Positions 47,745 to 57,882 of a DNA stretch of 64,000 bases are shown here, in pieces; positions within the stretch are counted from its first letter, which is position 1; each line of letters begins with the position of its first letter. The notes under the pieces are model-generated. The model was not told the DNA's origin. It saw only the letters and a program-made list of their open reading frames with translations, and did not search any database. The translations under genes and the position numbers were made by a program. This DNA is from Pseudomonas sp. CROZ-RG-20F-R04-15 (GTDB lineage Bacteria; Pseudomonadota; Gammaproteobacteria; Pseudomonadales; Pseudomonadaceae). The DNA is taken from NCBI RefSeq assembly GCF_022662375.1, contig NZ_JAKNQL010000007.1:1-64000 (forward strand), read 5' to 3'.

Positions 47745-48349
47745 CAGCAAACCTCCATAACAGTAAGCAAATCTTCAGTGCATTGTTCTGCCGAAAGCGA
47801 GGTGGACAGCCCCAGGCGCAAGCCGCCATTGGAGTCGTAAACGTAACTGGTGGCAGTGTGCGAGATGGTATAGGTGTCGCCGGCGGGGACTTTCTCGTAG
47901 AACACGTCGAATTCCTTGGCCGTGGCCGCGGTTTCCTCAAGCGTGCCGTACAGCGCAACGAAGGTCGGGTCGAAGGCTTTCATGTAGGCGTCGAGGATTT
48001 CCGGCGTGTCGCGCTCGGGATCGAGGCTGATGAAAATCACCTGCAGACGGTCGCCATCAGCGCCCATCAGCTTCTTGATTTTGGCCGCACGGGCGAGGGT
48101 GGTCGGGCAGACTGCCGGGCACTGGGTGAAGCCGAAAAACACCATCGGCATCATGCCGCGAAAGCTCGACAGCGTCATGGTTTCGCCGTCGGTGTTCTTC
48201 AGTTTGAAGGTACGTCCCATGATCTTGTTACTCAGATCCTTGCCGTACTTGTACGACAATTGGCCACGGGTGTCGCAACCGGCGAGCAGGCCCAGCCCGA
48301 GCACGCCCATTCCCGCAAGCACCTTGCGGCGAGTCAACAAAGCCGTCAT
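47744..48349 (-). CDS. SCO1/SenC family copper-delivery lipoprotein
   Basis: A 201-residue thioredoxin-fold protein. A twin-arginine-like RRKVL start and an LLAGC lipobox near residue 24 indicate membrane anchoring. The copper-binding cysteines are in FTQCPAVCPTT near residue 77, and the distal histidine is in YTISHTATSYVYD. With the PCu(A)C gene downstream it forms a two-gene unit for copper delivery or thiol reduction during CuA oxidase assembly. No oxidase structural gene is in the window. Confidence 0.9.
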   Translation of the reverse strand: MTALLTRRKVLAGMGVLGLGLLAGCDTRGQLSYKYGKDLSNKIMGRTFKLKNTDGETMTLSSFRGMMPMVFFGFTQCPAVCPTTLARAAKIKKLMGADGDRLQVIFISLDPERDTPEILDAYMKAFDPTFVALYGTLEETAATAKEFDVFYEKVPAGDTYTISHTATSYVYDSNGGLRLGLSTSLSAEQCTEDLLTVMEVC

Positions 48350-48505
48350 CTAATACCGCCTTTTGCAGCCCGTCAGTCGGCAGGACTGGCGGGGGGTTAA
48401 CCGTAAAAGCGGCGCATGATACCAAACTGAGACCAGACGACGGCTGCGGATCGCCGTGCGGCGTCGGATCGGGCGACAAAAGGTGTAAGAAAAAGTGACG
48501 TGGTC

Positions 48506-49900
48506 TCACTGCACGCGCGGTTCATCTCCCTGCCAGCCACCGCCGAGCGCGGTGTACAGATTGACCTCGGCGACCAGTTGCGCGAGGCGATCGGTGATCA
48601 GGCCTTGCTGTGAACTGAACAGCGAACGCTGCGCATCGAGGAACGTCAGGCTGCTGTCGACGCCGTTCTTGTAACGATTCTGCGCGAGGTTGTAATAGGT
48701 CTGCGTGGCCTGAACCAGATCGCGTTGCGCCTGCAATTGCTGCTGATACGTGCTGCGTGCGGCGAGGCCGTCGGCGACTTCCTGGAACGCGGTCTGGATC
48801 GATTTTTCGTATTCGGCCACGGCCACGTCTTTCTGCAATTTCGAATAATCCAGGCTCGCGCGCAGGCTGCCGGCGTTGAAGATCGGCAGGTTGATCTGTG
48901 GTTGAAAGGTCCACGCACCCGAGCCGGCGCCGAACAATCCGGACAGGTCACGACTGGAGGTGCCGGCATTCGCCGTCAGGCTGACGCTGGGGAAAAACGC
49001 CGCTCGCGCTGCACCGATGTTGGCGTTGGCCGCTTTCAATTTGTACTCGGCCTGGAGAATGTCCGGGCGCCGTTGCAGCAGATCCGAAGGCAGCCCGGCG
49101 GGCAGTTGTTGCACCAGATCGCTGGCCAGCGGACGCGCCGGCAGAGAGTCCGGCACTGGCGCGCCGACCAGCAGGGTCAGGCTGTTCAAGTCCTGCGCGA
49201 CCTGCCGCTGATAACGCGCCAGATTGGCGCGTGAACTGTCGACGCTGGTCTGCGCCTGCGCCTGCTCCAGGGCCGACGACTTGCCGGCCTCGCGATTGCG
49301 CGTGGTCAGGTGCAGGCTCTGTTCGTCGGCGGCGAGGGTGTCGCGGGTCAGTTCCAGCAGCTCCTGATCGGCGCGCCAGGTCAGGTAGGCATTGGCGACG
49401 TTGGCCACCAGACTTAATTGGGCGCTGCGCCGCGCCTGTTCGGTGGCCAGCCAGGTCTGCAAGGCCTCCTCGCTGAGGCTGCGCACGCGACCGAAGAAGT
49501 CCAGTTCATAGGCGCTGATGCCGAGGTTGGCCGAGTACGTCGAGTTGATCAGCGCTTTGCTTCCGGTCACGCTCGGCGGCATCCGCTGGCGTAACTCGTT
49601 GGCGTTGGCCGACACCGCCGGGAACAGGTCGGCGCGCTGAATGCGGTATTGCGCCTGAAAGGCTTCGACGTTGAGTGCCGCTACACGCAGGTCGCGGTTG
49701 TTGATCAAGGCGCTTTCAATCAGCTGTTGCAGCGCCGGGTCGGTGAACAGCGTGCGCCAGTCCTCGCTGTTCGTCGCCGCTTGCGTTGCTGTCGGATAGT
49801 GCGCGGCACTGGGTGAAACGGGCCGCTGATACTCGGGAATCAATGAACAACCGCCCATCAGCATTGCCATGGACAGCAGGGAAAGTCGCAACGTCAACAT
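48506..49900 (-). CDS. NodT-family outer-membrane efflux lipoprotein, linked to the lipopeptide locus
   Basis: A 464-residue TolC-like outer-membrane factor of the NodT/OprM group. The lipobox is MLMGGC (Cys near residue 18). Two repeats of the outer-membrane-efflux domain are visible, with [18 protein letters not shown] and [30 protein letters not shown] as signatures. It forms the outer-membrane tube of a tripartite exporter. No RND pump or membrane-fusion gene is adjacent. Related genes sit beside the luxR regulator in several Pseudomonas lipopeptide clusters as I recall, so lipopeptide export is the likely role. It follows the luxR gene by 33 bases. Confidence 0.85.
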   Translation of the reverse strand: MLTLRLSLLSMAMLMGGCSLIPEYQRPVSPSAAHYPTATQAATNSEDWRTLFTDPALQQLIESALINNRDLRVAALNVEAFQAQYRIQRADLFPAVSANANELRQRMPPSVTGSKALINSTYSANLGISAYELDFFGRVRSLSEEALQTWLATEQARRSAQLSLVANVANAYLTWRADQELLELTRDTLAADEQSLHLTTRNREAGKSSALEQAQAQTSVDSSRANLARYQRQVAQDLNSLTLLVGAPVPDSLPARPLASDLVQQLPAGLPSDLLQRRPDILQAEYKLKAANANIGAARAAFFPSVSLTANAGTSSRDLSGLFGAGSGAWTFQPQINLPIFNAGSLRASLDYSKLQKDVAVAEYEKSIQTAFQEVADGLAARSTYQQQLQAQRDLVQATQTYYNLAQNRYKNGVDSSLTFLDAQRSLFSSQQGLITDRLAQLVAEVNLYTALGGGWQGDEPRVQ

Positions 49901-49933
49901 CGAACTGCCTCATGCATATAAAGAGCGTTGTGC

Positions 49934-50728
49934 TCAGGCCCCGGCCATCCATTTCGCCAGACCATGGCGACCACTGACCCCGAGTTTGGCGGTGGCGCGC
50001 TTAAGATACGTCTCGATCGAACTGTTTTTGACCCGCAGTTTTTCCGCCATTTGCGGCACGGTGCCGCCCGTCAACAAACCCAGGCAGACTTCTTTCTCGC
50101 GCACCGACAGGGCGATGTCGCTGAGCGCCAAGCGCTCATCGAACACTTGCGCCAGCGGTGCCTGATCCAGCTCGGCCAAGGGTTGGCGAGGTTGCCTGGC
50201 AAGGATCTGCCGGCTGATCTGCGCATGGCGTTCGATCAGTGGCAGCAGGGTGTCGGACAGACTTTTCAGAAACGACAACTCCGGCAGGGAAAACACCCGT
50301 TGCGTATGCGGTCGGTAAAACGAAATCACGCAACGCCGGTTGGACGTGCGCGAGACCAGATTGCATTGGTGGGCGCTGTGTTGCGGATGGCGCGGCTGCA
50401 GCGAGGCTCTCAGTTGAATCAGCAGCGAATCGTTCATCTCGATCATTTTCTGCAACAGCGGATGATCGTCGGGACTCTCCAGCGGATCGGGCGGGGCACA
50501 CGTCTGCGCCGGACCGGCGCTGCCCAAGGGCTTGATGTCGACCACACTGGCCTGACGCTCATCCAGCGTCCACTCACTGAGATCGACCCGGTTGACCGGC
50601 ACCAGCGTGTCGACCAACTGGAACATGTTCGTGGCGAAATGATCATCGCCGGTACTGGCAATCAGTTCACCGAGTTGCCAGTAGAAATGCGGGTTTTCGG
50701 TGTTGCGAATAGTGCCGGTCAGATTCAT
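49934..50728 (-). CDS. LuxR-family regulator, likely control gene of lipopeptide synthesis
   Basis: A 264-residue regulator with a C-terminal LuxR helix-turn-helix (about residues 195-255: LSVREKEVCLGLLTGGTVPQMAEKLRVKNSSIETYLKRATAKLG, read in two parts). The N-terminal domain resembles no autoinducer pocket. Position and orientation match the ViscAR/MassAR-type regulators read divergently upstream of the first lipopeptide synthetase gene. The start is ambiguous between this ATG and one three codons upstream; the longer open frame beyond is Arg/Ser-rich and unlikely. It probably activates the divergent NRPS operon and the downstream nodT gene. Confidence 0.82.
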   Translation of the reverse strand: MNLTGTIRNTENPHFYWQLGELIASTGDDHFATNMFQLVDTLVPVNRVDLSEWTLDERQASVVDIKPLGSAGPAQTCAPPDPLESPDDHPLLQKMIEMNDSLLIQLRASLQPRHPQHSAHQCNLVSRTSNRRCVISFYRPHTQRVFSLPELSFLKSLSDTLLPLIERHAQISRQILARQPRQPLAELDQAPLAQVFDERLALSDIALSVREKEVCLGLLTGGTVPQMAEKLRVKNSSIETYLKRATAKLGVSGRHGLAKWMAGA

Positions 50729-51214
50729 ATCCTTCATCCCTGGTTCAGAGCCATCACTGAATCGTCTGCCGTCTCTGTAAAAGCCGCCCACGCAGTCATT
50801 TCTCCTTGAACATGATCTGGAGCGGGATTTAAGCCTATGGATTTGTCCTACGTCTGTAGGGGAAAACAGGGACACAAAGTGCCACTATTTCTGAATCTTG
50901 GCGCCGGGGTTCTGACGCCGCTGAACACAGGTGTACCGGTGTGAGTGACTGTTCAGTCACGCTCAGGCCCCTGAAACCCGGGCGATGGTCAATTCTGATC
51001 GGCAACGCTCGAGCAAATGGCGGCGCTGCTATGTGGTTTTTTTCCTACAAGCTTTTCAGTATTTCCTCTCCGAACTTTTAGACAGTGCCTGCGACAACCA
51101 CGCCAGCAAAGCTTCACAGGCAGGTACGGACCGGGTGATTGTCCGGGTTTCAGGTGTCATGTCAGCGTCGGGGCCGATGCTTGAATACCGGCAAAATCAC
51201 ATGAGAAGGATCTT
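50729..51214. promoter_or_regulatory. divergent control region between luxR and the NRPS operon
   Basis: A 486-base non-coding stretch that must hold the luxR and NRPS promoters. The NRPS ribosome site is AGAAGGA four bases before the ATG. The part near 51040-51080 is AT-rich (TTTTTTTCC, TTTTCAGTATTTCC). I cannot place a lux-type box with confidence. The region also contains no open frame with coding character. Confidence 0.5.
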
Positions 51215-54200
51215 ATGCAGCCTACTTCTGCCAACGTGGCGGACGATCTGTCCGTGCCTGTCGAGACATTCGCGCTGACTGCCGCTCAACGGGATATCTG
51301 GCTGGACCAACTGAGCCGCGGAGATTCGCCGCTGTATAACATTGGCGGTTATGTCGAACTGACCGGACCGCTGGATCCGGCATTGCTGCAATCGGCACTT
51401 GAATATCTGGTTGAAGCCAACGATGCCTTGCGCATTGTTCTGCAATCGGACGTTGGCCACGACGGGCTACCGTTGCAAGGGTTTGCCGAGGCGTTGCCGG
51501 TGGTTATGCCGCTGCATGACTTCAGTGGACACCCCGATCCGCAGTCGGCGGCCCGTAAGCTTGTCGAAGAGCAGATGGCGCATGCCTTCGTGTTGCACGG
51601 GCAAGCGTTGTTTCGCTTCACGCTGATTCGCCTCGATCGCGATCGCCACTGGTTGGCAGCGCAGGCCCACCACTTGATTATCGATGGCTGGGCTTTCGCG
51701 CTGCTGTTCAAGTCGCTGGGCGACATCTACAGCGCGTTGTGCCGTGGCGAGCGCCCGAGTGTGGCGGCACCTTCCTATGTCGGCTTTATCGAAGATGACG
51801 CGCGCTACCATCAGTCACCCCGCTATGAGCGAGATCAACGCTACTGGCTGGACAAGTACCGCAGCTTGCCCGAACCCTTATTGACTGCCCGCCATCGCGA
51901 ATCTCTCGACGTTGAAGCGGCGCCAAGTCGCATCCACGTCGAGGCTTTTCCAGCCGTGCTGCACGAGCACATGAAAGACTGCGCGCGACAATTCGGTGGT
52001 TCGGCCTTTCACGTCTTGCTGGCGGCGTTGCATGTGTATTTCAGTCGCACTGCCCAACGTGACGAGTGGGTGGTCGGCTTGCCGATTCTCAATCGTTCCG
52101 GTGCCCGCTTCAAAAGCACTCTTGGGTTATTCACCCAAGTCAGTGCAATGCGCATGGGCTTTGGCCGGGCACTGTCATTTGGTGAGTTGATCAAAGCGAT
52201 TGGCGCTGGCCTGAAGCAGGATTTCCGCCATCAACGCTACCCGCTGAGCGAGATGAACCGCGCACTGGGCCTGTTGCGTGAAGACCGTGCGCAACTGTTC
52301 GAACTGTCGGTGTCCTACGAGCAGGACGACCATGACTACCGTTACGGTGAGGCGTTGGGACACTCGGTCAAGGTCTCCAACCAGCACGAGGCGACACCGC
52401 TGGCCATTCACCTGCGCAGCAACCGCTACAACGACAAAGCCTGGTTGCATCTGGTGTATTCGCCAGCCTGTTTCACGGCTGACGAGATCGCGTCGTTCAC
52501 CGAGCGTTTGTTGCTGATTCTGCAGCAAGGTCTGGAATGTCCGGAGCGTGCAGTCGCCGATTTCAACTTGAACAGCCCGGCGGAGCTTGCCCGGCTCAAT
52601 CAGTGGAACGACACCCGAGTCAGTTATCCGCAGGGCCAGCTGATTCATCGGCGATTTGAATCCCGAGTGACCGAACAACCGGACGCTGTGGTCGCGACTT
52701 GTCAGGGGCGGACGCTGAGCTATGCCGAACTGAACCGGCAAGCCAATGCACTGGCCCATCATCTGCTGGGCCTCGGCGTACGGCCTGATGACCGGGTAGC
52801 GATCGTTGCCCGCAGAGGCCTCGATACATTGGTCGGGCTGCTGGCGATTCTCAAGGCTGGCGCCGCTTATGTGCCGATTGACCCGGCGCATCCGCCCGAA
52901 CGCCTGAGCTATTTGCTCAGTGACAGCGCTCCGGTGGCGTTGTTGAGCCAAAGCGATCTGCGTGAGCGTTTGCCTGCAACATCGCTGCCGGTGATCGAGC
53001 TTGATCGGCGCGAATGGTCGCTCGACAACACGACCGATCCTGACCTGCCGGGGTTGACCACGAACAACCTCGCTTATGTGATTTACACCTCCGGCTCTAC
53101 CGGATTGCCCAAAGGCGTGATGGTCGAGCACCGCACACTCGGCAATCTGGTCGACTGGCACTGCGCGGCATTCGGCCTCGGCATCGGACAGCACACCTCG
53201 AGCCTTGCCGGCTTCGGTTTCGACGCGATGGCGTGGGAGGTCTGGCCGGCGTTGTGTGCCGGGGCGACGCTGCACTTGTCGCCCGCAAGCGAAGGCAACG
53301 AAGACATCGACGCGCTGCTCGACTGGTGGCGTGCGCAGCCGCTGGATGTGAGCTTCCTGCCAACGCCGATTGCCGAATACGCTTTCAGCAAACAACTCGA
53401 CCATCCGACCTTGCGCACCTTGCTGATCGGCGGTGATCGTCTGCGCCAGTTCAACCGTGCGCAGTCGTTTGCGGTGGTCAACAACTATGGTCCGACCGAG
53501 GCCACGGTGGTCGCCACTTCAGGACTGATCGCACCGGGGCAGGCGTTGCACATCGGCAAACCCGTCAGCAATGCCACGACTTACCTGCTCGATGATCAAC
53601 AGCGCCCGGTGCCGATCGGCATCATGGGCGAGTTGTATGTCGGCGGCGCGGGGGTGGCCCGGGGTTATCTGAATCGCCCGGACCTGACGGCCGAGCGCTT
53701 CCTCGACGACCCGTTCAGTGTGCAGCCGGATGCGCGCATGTACCGCACCGGCGATCTGGCCCGGTGGCGCGCCGACGGCAACCTTGAGTACATCGGTCGT
53801 AACGATGATCAGGTGAAGGTGCGCGGCGTGCGTGTCGAGCTGGGCGAAATCGAAGCGGCGCTCAGCAGTCATGACGCGGTTCAGGAAGCCGTGGTGCTGG
53901 TGCGCGACGGTCAGCTGTTGGCATGGTTCACCGAGCATGAGGCGCTGGATATCCTGCAACTGCACGCGCACCTGACCTCGCGCTTGCCGTCCGCCCTGTT
54001 GCCGGCGGCTTACGTGCGCTTGGCGACGTTGCCACTAACCGCCAACGGTAAGCTCGATCGCCAGGCCTTGCCAGCACCGGGACCGGAGGCGTTGATCCGT
54101 CGTGAATACGAGGCGCCACAAGGTGACGTCGAAATCGCCCTGGCGCAGATCTGGGCTGAAGTCCTGCAGGTCGAACGGGTAGGGCGTCACGACCATTTCT

Positions 54201-57200
54201 TTGAACTGGGCGGCCACTCGTTGTTGGCGGTCGGGCTGATTGAGCGCATGCGTCAGATCGGTATGAGCAGCGATGTGCGGGTGCTGTTCAGTCAGCCGAC
54301 ACTGGCCGCGCTGGCGGCAGCGGAGGGCAGTGGCCGCGAAGTCGAGGTGCCGGCCAACCGCATTCCTGCCGATTGCACGCACATCACCCCTGAGCTGCTG
54401 CCACTGGTGCAACTGGATCAGGCGATGATCGAACGTATCGTCGCAACCGTGCCGGGCGGTGCCGCCAATGTGCAGGACATCTACCCGTTGGCGCCGTTGC
54501 AGGAGGGCATTCTCTATCACCACATCACCGCCGCGCAGGGCGATCCGTACCTGCTGCAATCGCTGCTGGCATTCGACAGCCTCGAACGGGTCGAGGCCTT
54601 CGTCGCTGCGCTACGTGAGGTCATGGCGCGGCACGACATCCTGCGTACGGCGGTGGTCTGGGAGGGGCTGACGTCACCGGTGCAAGTGGTCTGGCGCGAG
54701 GCCATTTTGCCGGTGCAAGAGGTTGAACTTGATCCTGCCCACGGCGCGATCATCGATCAATTACACCAGCGCTTCGACGCGCGGCGCTATCGCCTCGACG
54801 TCAGTCAGGCGCCGCTGCTGCGCCTGATGGTTGCCCGTGATCCGGCGCACAACCGAGTGGTCGGCATCTTGCTGTTCCACCATCTGGCGATGGATCACAT
54901 CGCACTGGAAGCGATGCGCGAAGAAATTCACGCCAGCCTGTCCGGGCACTCGGAGACGCTGGCGCCGCCAGTTCCATATCGCAACTACGTGGCGCAGACG
55001 CGACTGGGCGTCAGTGAGCAGGAGCATGAAACGTTCTTTCGGCAGATGCTCGGCGACATCGACGAGCCGACCTTGCCGTTCACTTTGCAGAACGTGCAGG
55101 GTGACGGCAGCAACATCGAAGAAGCCGAGCAAACCCTGGCATCCGATCTCTATCAGCGCATGCAGCAGCAGGCGCGTTCGGCGGGCGTGAGTGTTGCCAG
55201 TCTGATCCACCTCGCTTGGGCGCAAGTGTTGGCGGCGACATCCGGCCAGCAAAGTGTGGTATTCGGCACGGTGTTGATGGGGCGCATGCAGGGCGGCGCG
55301 GGTGCCGACCGGGCGCTCGGGGTGTTCATCAACACCTTGCCGCTGCGGGTCGATGTCGGTGAGGGCGCGCGCGCGGCGGTGAAGTCCACCCATGCACGGC
55401 TGACCGCTTTGCTCGCCCATGAACATGCCTCTTTGGCGCTGGCCCAGCGTTGCAGTGGCGTCGCTGCGCCGGCGCCGCTGTTCAGTGCCTTGCTCAACTA
55501 CCGACACAGCGATGATGCTGAGCAAAAAAACTCCCGGCAAACCTGGCAGGGCATCGAGACCCTGGCCAACGAGGAACGCACCAATTACCCGTTTACCCTG
55601 AGTGTCGACGATCTCGGCACGGGCTTGCGTCTGACCACCCGAACCTTGTCGAACATCGGCGCGCAGCGGATTTGCGCTTACGTGCAAGCAGCGTTGAGCG
55701 GTTTGGTCGAGGCACTGGAGACCACGCCGCAGCGGCCACTGAACAGCCTGCCGTTGTTACCGCAGGAAGAACGGCAACGGCTGCTGATCGAGTTCAACGC
55801 TACTGAAGTCGATTGCCCGATGGACCAGCCACTGCAGGCGCTGTTCGAACAACAGGTGCAGCGCAAACCGAATGCCATCGCCGTGCAATTCGCCGAGCAG
55901 CGCCTGACCTATCGCCAGCTCAACGAGCAGGCCAACCGCCTGGCCCATCATCTGCGCGGGCTCGGCGTACAGCCGGATTCACGGGTGGCGATCTGCGTCG
56001 AGCGCGGGCCGGAACTGGTGATCGGTCTGCTGGGGATTCTCAAGGCCGGTGGTGCGTATGTGCCGCTCGATCCGGATTATCCACTGCAACGGCTCAACTA
56101 CATGTTGCAGGACAGCGCACCGGTTGCGCTGCTGGTGCATGAGGCGACGCGCGATCTGCTTGGCGAAACCGGCGTGCCGCTGATCGACCTCGACCTCGGC
56201 GTCTGGCAGGACCATCCCTACGACAATCCGCAGGTGCCGGATCTCGGCGCGGCGAATCTGGCCTACATGATCTACACCTCCGGCTCCACCGGCACGCCAA
56301 AAGGCGTGATGATCGAGCACCGCAGCGCCTGCAACATGGTGCACTGGGGCTCGCAGTTGTCGCCGCCGACTGAACACGGGGCGTTGCTGCAAAAAGCACC
56401 GTACAGTTTCGACAGTTCGGTGTGGGAGATCTTCTGGCCACTGTGCTCGGGCATGCGTCTGGTGCTGGCGCGGGCCGACGGCAATCGCGATTCGGCGTAT
56501 GTCACGCAAGTGATCCGCGAGCAGAACATTACCGTGGTCAAGTTCGTGCCGGCGTTGTTGCAACAGTTCATCGAACAGGACGATGTCAGCCAGTGCACCA
56601 GCCTCACCGACGTGCTCAACGGTGGCGGTGAGTTGACCGTTGCGCTGGCCCGGCAAGTGCGCGAGCGCCTGCCGTGGGTGCGCCTGCACAACGTCTACGG
56701 GCCGACCGAAACCACCGTCGACAGCAGCGGCTGGACCCTGGAACCCGGTGAACCGGTGCCGCAGACACAGGTGCCGATCGGCAAGGCGCTGAGTAACACG
56801 CGGCTGTATGTGCTCGATGCCAGCGATCAACCGGTGCCGTTTGGCGTCAGCGGGCATTTGCACATTGGGGGGGTGGGCGTGGCGCGGGGCTATTTGGGAC
56901 TGCCGCAATTGCAGGCCGAACGCTTTATCGACAGCCCGTTTGTGGCCGGTGATCGCTTGTATCGCACTGGGGATCTGGTGCGTTACGGCGCTGACGGCAA
57001 TCTCGAATTCCTCGGTCGCAATGACTTCCAGGTCAAGCTGCGCGGGGTGCGCCTTGAGCTGGGCGAGATTGAAGCGCGCCTGCTGGAACACCCGGCCATT
57101 CGCGAGGCGGTGGTGCTGGTGCGCGATGAGCGGTTGGTGGCGTATTACACCCTGCGTGCCGAGCTGACTGCGCCAACGCTTGAAGCATTGCGAGCGCATG

Positions 57201-57625
57201 TATTGGCGCAGTTGCCGGAATTCATGGTGCCCGGCGCCTACGTGATGCTGGTGGCGTTGCCCCTGACGCCCAACGACAAAATCGATCGCAAGGCGTTGCC
57301 GGAACCGGGGGCGGAAGCGCTGCTCAGTCGGCCTTATGCGCCACCTGAAGGCGACGTGGAAACTGCCTTGGCGCAGATCTGGGCGCAGGTGCTCAAGGTC
57401 GAGCAGGTGGGGCGCGACGACAACTTCTTCGAACTGGGTGGGCATTCGTTGCTGGCGGTCAGTCTGGTCGCGCGCATGCGTCTGGCCGGCCTGCATGTCG
57501 ACGCGCGGACGCTGTTCAGCCAGCCGACGCTGGCGGCGCTGGCGGCACAGACCTCGCGACAGGCCAGGCACGTCGAAATCGCCCAGACCACCATCCCGAG
57601 CCTCAACCGCAAACGCCGCCTCTGA
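51215..57625 (+). CDS. lipopeptide NRPS 1: C-A(Leu)-T-C/E-A(Glu-like)-T
   Basis: A 2136-residue two-module synthetase. The first C domain (HHLIIDGW near residue 152) is placed and built like lipo-initiating starter domains. A1 has YTSGSTGLPKG near 624; its pocket, read from FDAMAW, SFLPTP, LIGG and NNYGPTEATVV, gives DAWFLGNVVK, the usual Leu code. The first carrier serine (ELGGHSLLAV) is near 1002. C2 has HHITAAQGD near 1102 and HHLAMDH near 1222, the pattern of dual condensation/epimerization domains, which would set the first residue as D-Leu. A2 (YTSGSTGTPKG near 1686) gives DSWKLGVVDK, which I read as Glu or possibly Gln/Asp. The second carrier serine is near 2078. There is no thioesterase. 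The size equals OfaA/MassA-type first synthetases. Confidence 0.93.
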   Translation: MQPTSANVADDLSVPVETFALTAAQRDIWLDQLSRGDSPLYNIGGYVELTGPLDPALLQSALEYLVEANDALRIVLQSDVGHDGLPLQGFAEALPVVMPLHDFSGHPDPQSAARKLVEEQMAHAFVLHGQALFRFTLIRLDRDRHWLAAQAHHLIIDGWAFALLFKSLGDIYSALCRGERPSVAAPSYVGFIEDDARYHQSPRYERDQRYWLDKYRSLPEPLLTARHRESLDVEAAPSRIHVEAFPAVLHEHMKDCARQFGGSAFHVLLAALHVYFSRTAQRDEWVVGLPILNRSGARFKSTLGLFTQVSAMRMGFGRALSFGELIKAIGAGLKQDFRHQRYPLSEMNRALGLLREDRAQLFELSVSYEQDDHDYRYGEALGHSVKVSNQHEATPLAIHLRSNRYNDKAWLHLVYSPACFTADEIASFTERLLLILQQGLECPERAVADFNLNSPAELARLNQWNDTRVSYPQGQLIHRRFESRVTEQPDAVVATCQGRTLSYAELNRQANALAHHLLGLGVRPDDRVAIVARRGLDTLVGLLAILKAGAAYVPIDPAHPPERLSYLLSDSAPVALLSQSDLRERLPATSLPVIELDRREWSLDNTTDPDLPGLTTNNLAYVIYTSGSTGLPKGVMVEHRTLGNLVDWHCAAFGLGIGQHTSSLAGFGFDAMAWEVWPALCAGATLHLSPASEGNEDIDALLDWWRAQPLDVSFLPTPIAEYAFSKQLDHPTLRTLLIGGDRLRQFNRAQSFAVVNNYGPTEATVVATSGLIAPGQALHIGKPVSNATTYLLDDQQRPVPIGIMGELYVGGAGVARGYLNRPDLTAERFLDDPFSVQPDARMYRTGDLARWRADGNLEYIGRNDDQVKVRGVRVELGEIEAALSSHDAVQEAVVLVRDGQLLAWFTEHEALDILQLHAHLTSRLPSALLPAAYVRLATLPLTANGKLDRQALPAPGPEALIRREYEAPQGDVEIALAQIWAEVLQVERVGRHDHFFELGGHSLLAVGLIERMRQIGMSSDVRVLFSQPTLAALAAAEGSGREVEVPANRIPADCTHITPELLPLVQLDQAMIERIVATVPGGAANVQDIYPLAPLQEGILYHHITAAQGDPYLLQSLLAFDSLERVEAFVAALREVMARHDILRTAVVWEGLTSPVQVVWREAILPVQEVELDPAHGAIIDQLHQRFDARRYRLDVSQAPLLRLMVARDPAHNRVVGILLFHHLAMDHIALEAMREEIHASLSGHSETLAPPVPYRNYVAQTRLGVSEQEHETFFRQMLGDIDEPTLPFTLQNVQGDGSNIEEAEQTLASDLYQRMQQQARSAGVSVASLIHLAWAQVLAATSGQQSVVFGTVLMGRMQGGAGADRALGVFINTLPLRVDVGEGARAAVKSTHARLTALLAHEHASLALAQRCSGVAAPAPLFSALLNYRHSDDAEQKNSRQTWQGIETLANEERTNYPFTLSVDDLGTGLRLTTRTLSNIGAQRICAYVQAALSGLVEALETTPQRPLNSLPLLPQEERQRLLIEFNATEVDCPMDQPLQALFEQQVQRKPNAIAVQFAEQRLTYRQLNEQANRLAHHLRGLGVQPDSRVAICVERGPELVIGLLGILKAGGAYVPLDPDYPLQRLNYMLQDSAPVALLVHEATRDLLGETGVPLIDLDLGVWQDHPYDNPQVPDLGAANLAYMIYTSGSTGTPKGVMIEHRSACNMVHWGSQLSPPTEHGALLQKAPYSFDSSVWEIFWPLCSGMRLVLARADGNRDSAYVTQVIREQNITVVKFVPALLQQFIEQDDVSQCTSLTDVLNGGGELTVALARQVRERLPWVRLHNVYGPTETTVDSSGWTLEPGEPVPQTQVPIGKALSNTRLYVLDASDQPVPFGVSGHLHIGGVGVARGYLGLPQLQAERFIDSPFVAGDRLYRTGDLVRYGADGNLEFLGRNDFQVKLRGVRLELGEIEARLLEHPAIREAVVLVRDERLVAYYTLRAELTAPTLEALRAHVLAQLPEFMVPGAYVMLVALPLTPNDKIDRKALPEPGAEALLSRPYAPPEGDVETALAQIWAQVLKVEQVGRDDNFFELGGHSLLAVSLVARMRLAGLHVDARTLFSQPTLAALAAQTSRQARHVEIAQTTIPSLNRKRRL

Positions 57626-57640
57626 TTCTCGGACACAAAC

Positions 57641-57734
57641 CCTGTGGGAGCGAGCCTGCTCGCGAAGGCGTTGGTTCAGTCAATGATGATGTCGACTGAC
57701 CCACCGCTTTCGCGAGCAGGCTCGCTCCCACAGG
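57641..57734. repeat. REPIN inside the NRPS operon
   Basis: Thirty-base REP arms in inverted orientation lie 15 bases after the NRPS 1 stop codon, within the 257-base gap before NRPS 2. The rest of the gap (57735-57882) contains no reading frame of note. Confidence 0.92.
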
Positions 57735-57882
57735 GGACTTGCGGTGCTCACGCCGGCGGCTTGTCCCCGCTTCCCATGTCAGACACCCACGCCCCGATGT
57801 TTTAGTTTTTCCAGGCTGCGCGCCGTCTGCACGGACTCGCTGCTGCGCGCTCCTTTTTTCCGTATTTACAGCAGGTTACCTC

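Noticed and set aside
50729..50875. Longer start for the LuxR regulator
   Set aside because: The added residues are Ser/Arg-rich without domain character, and the downstream ATGs have better context.
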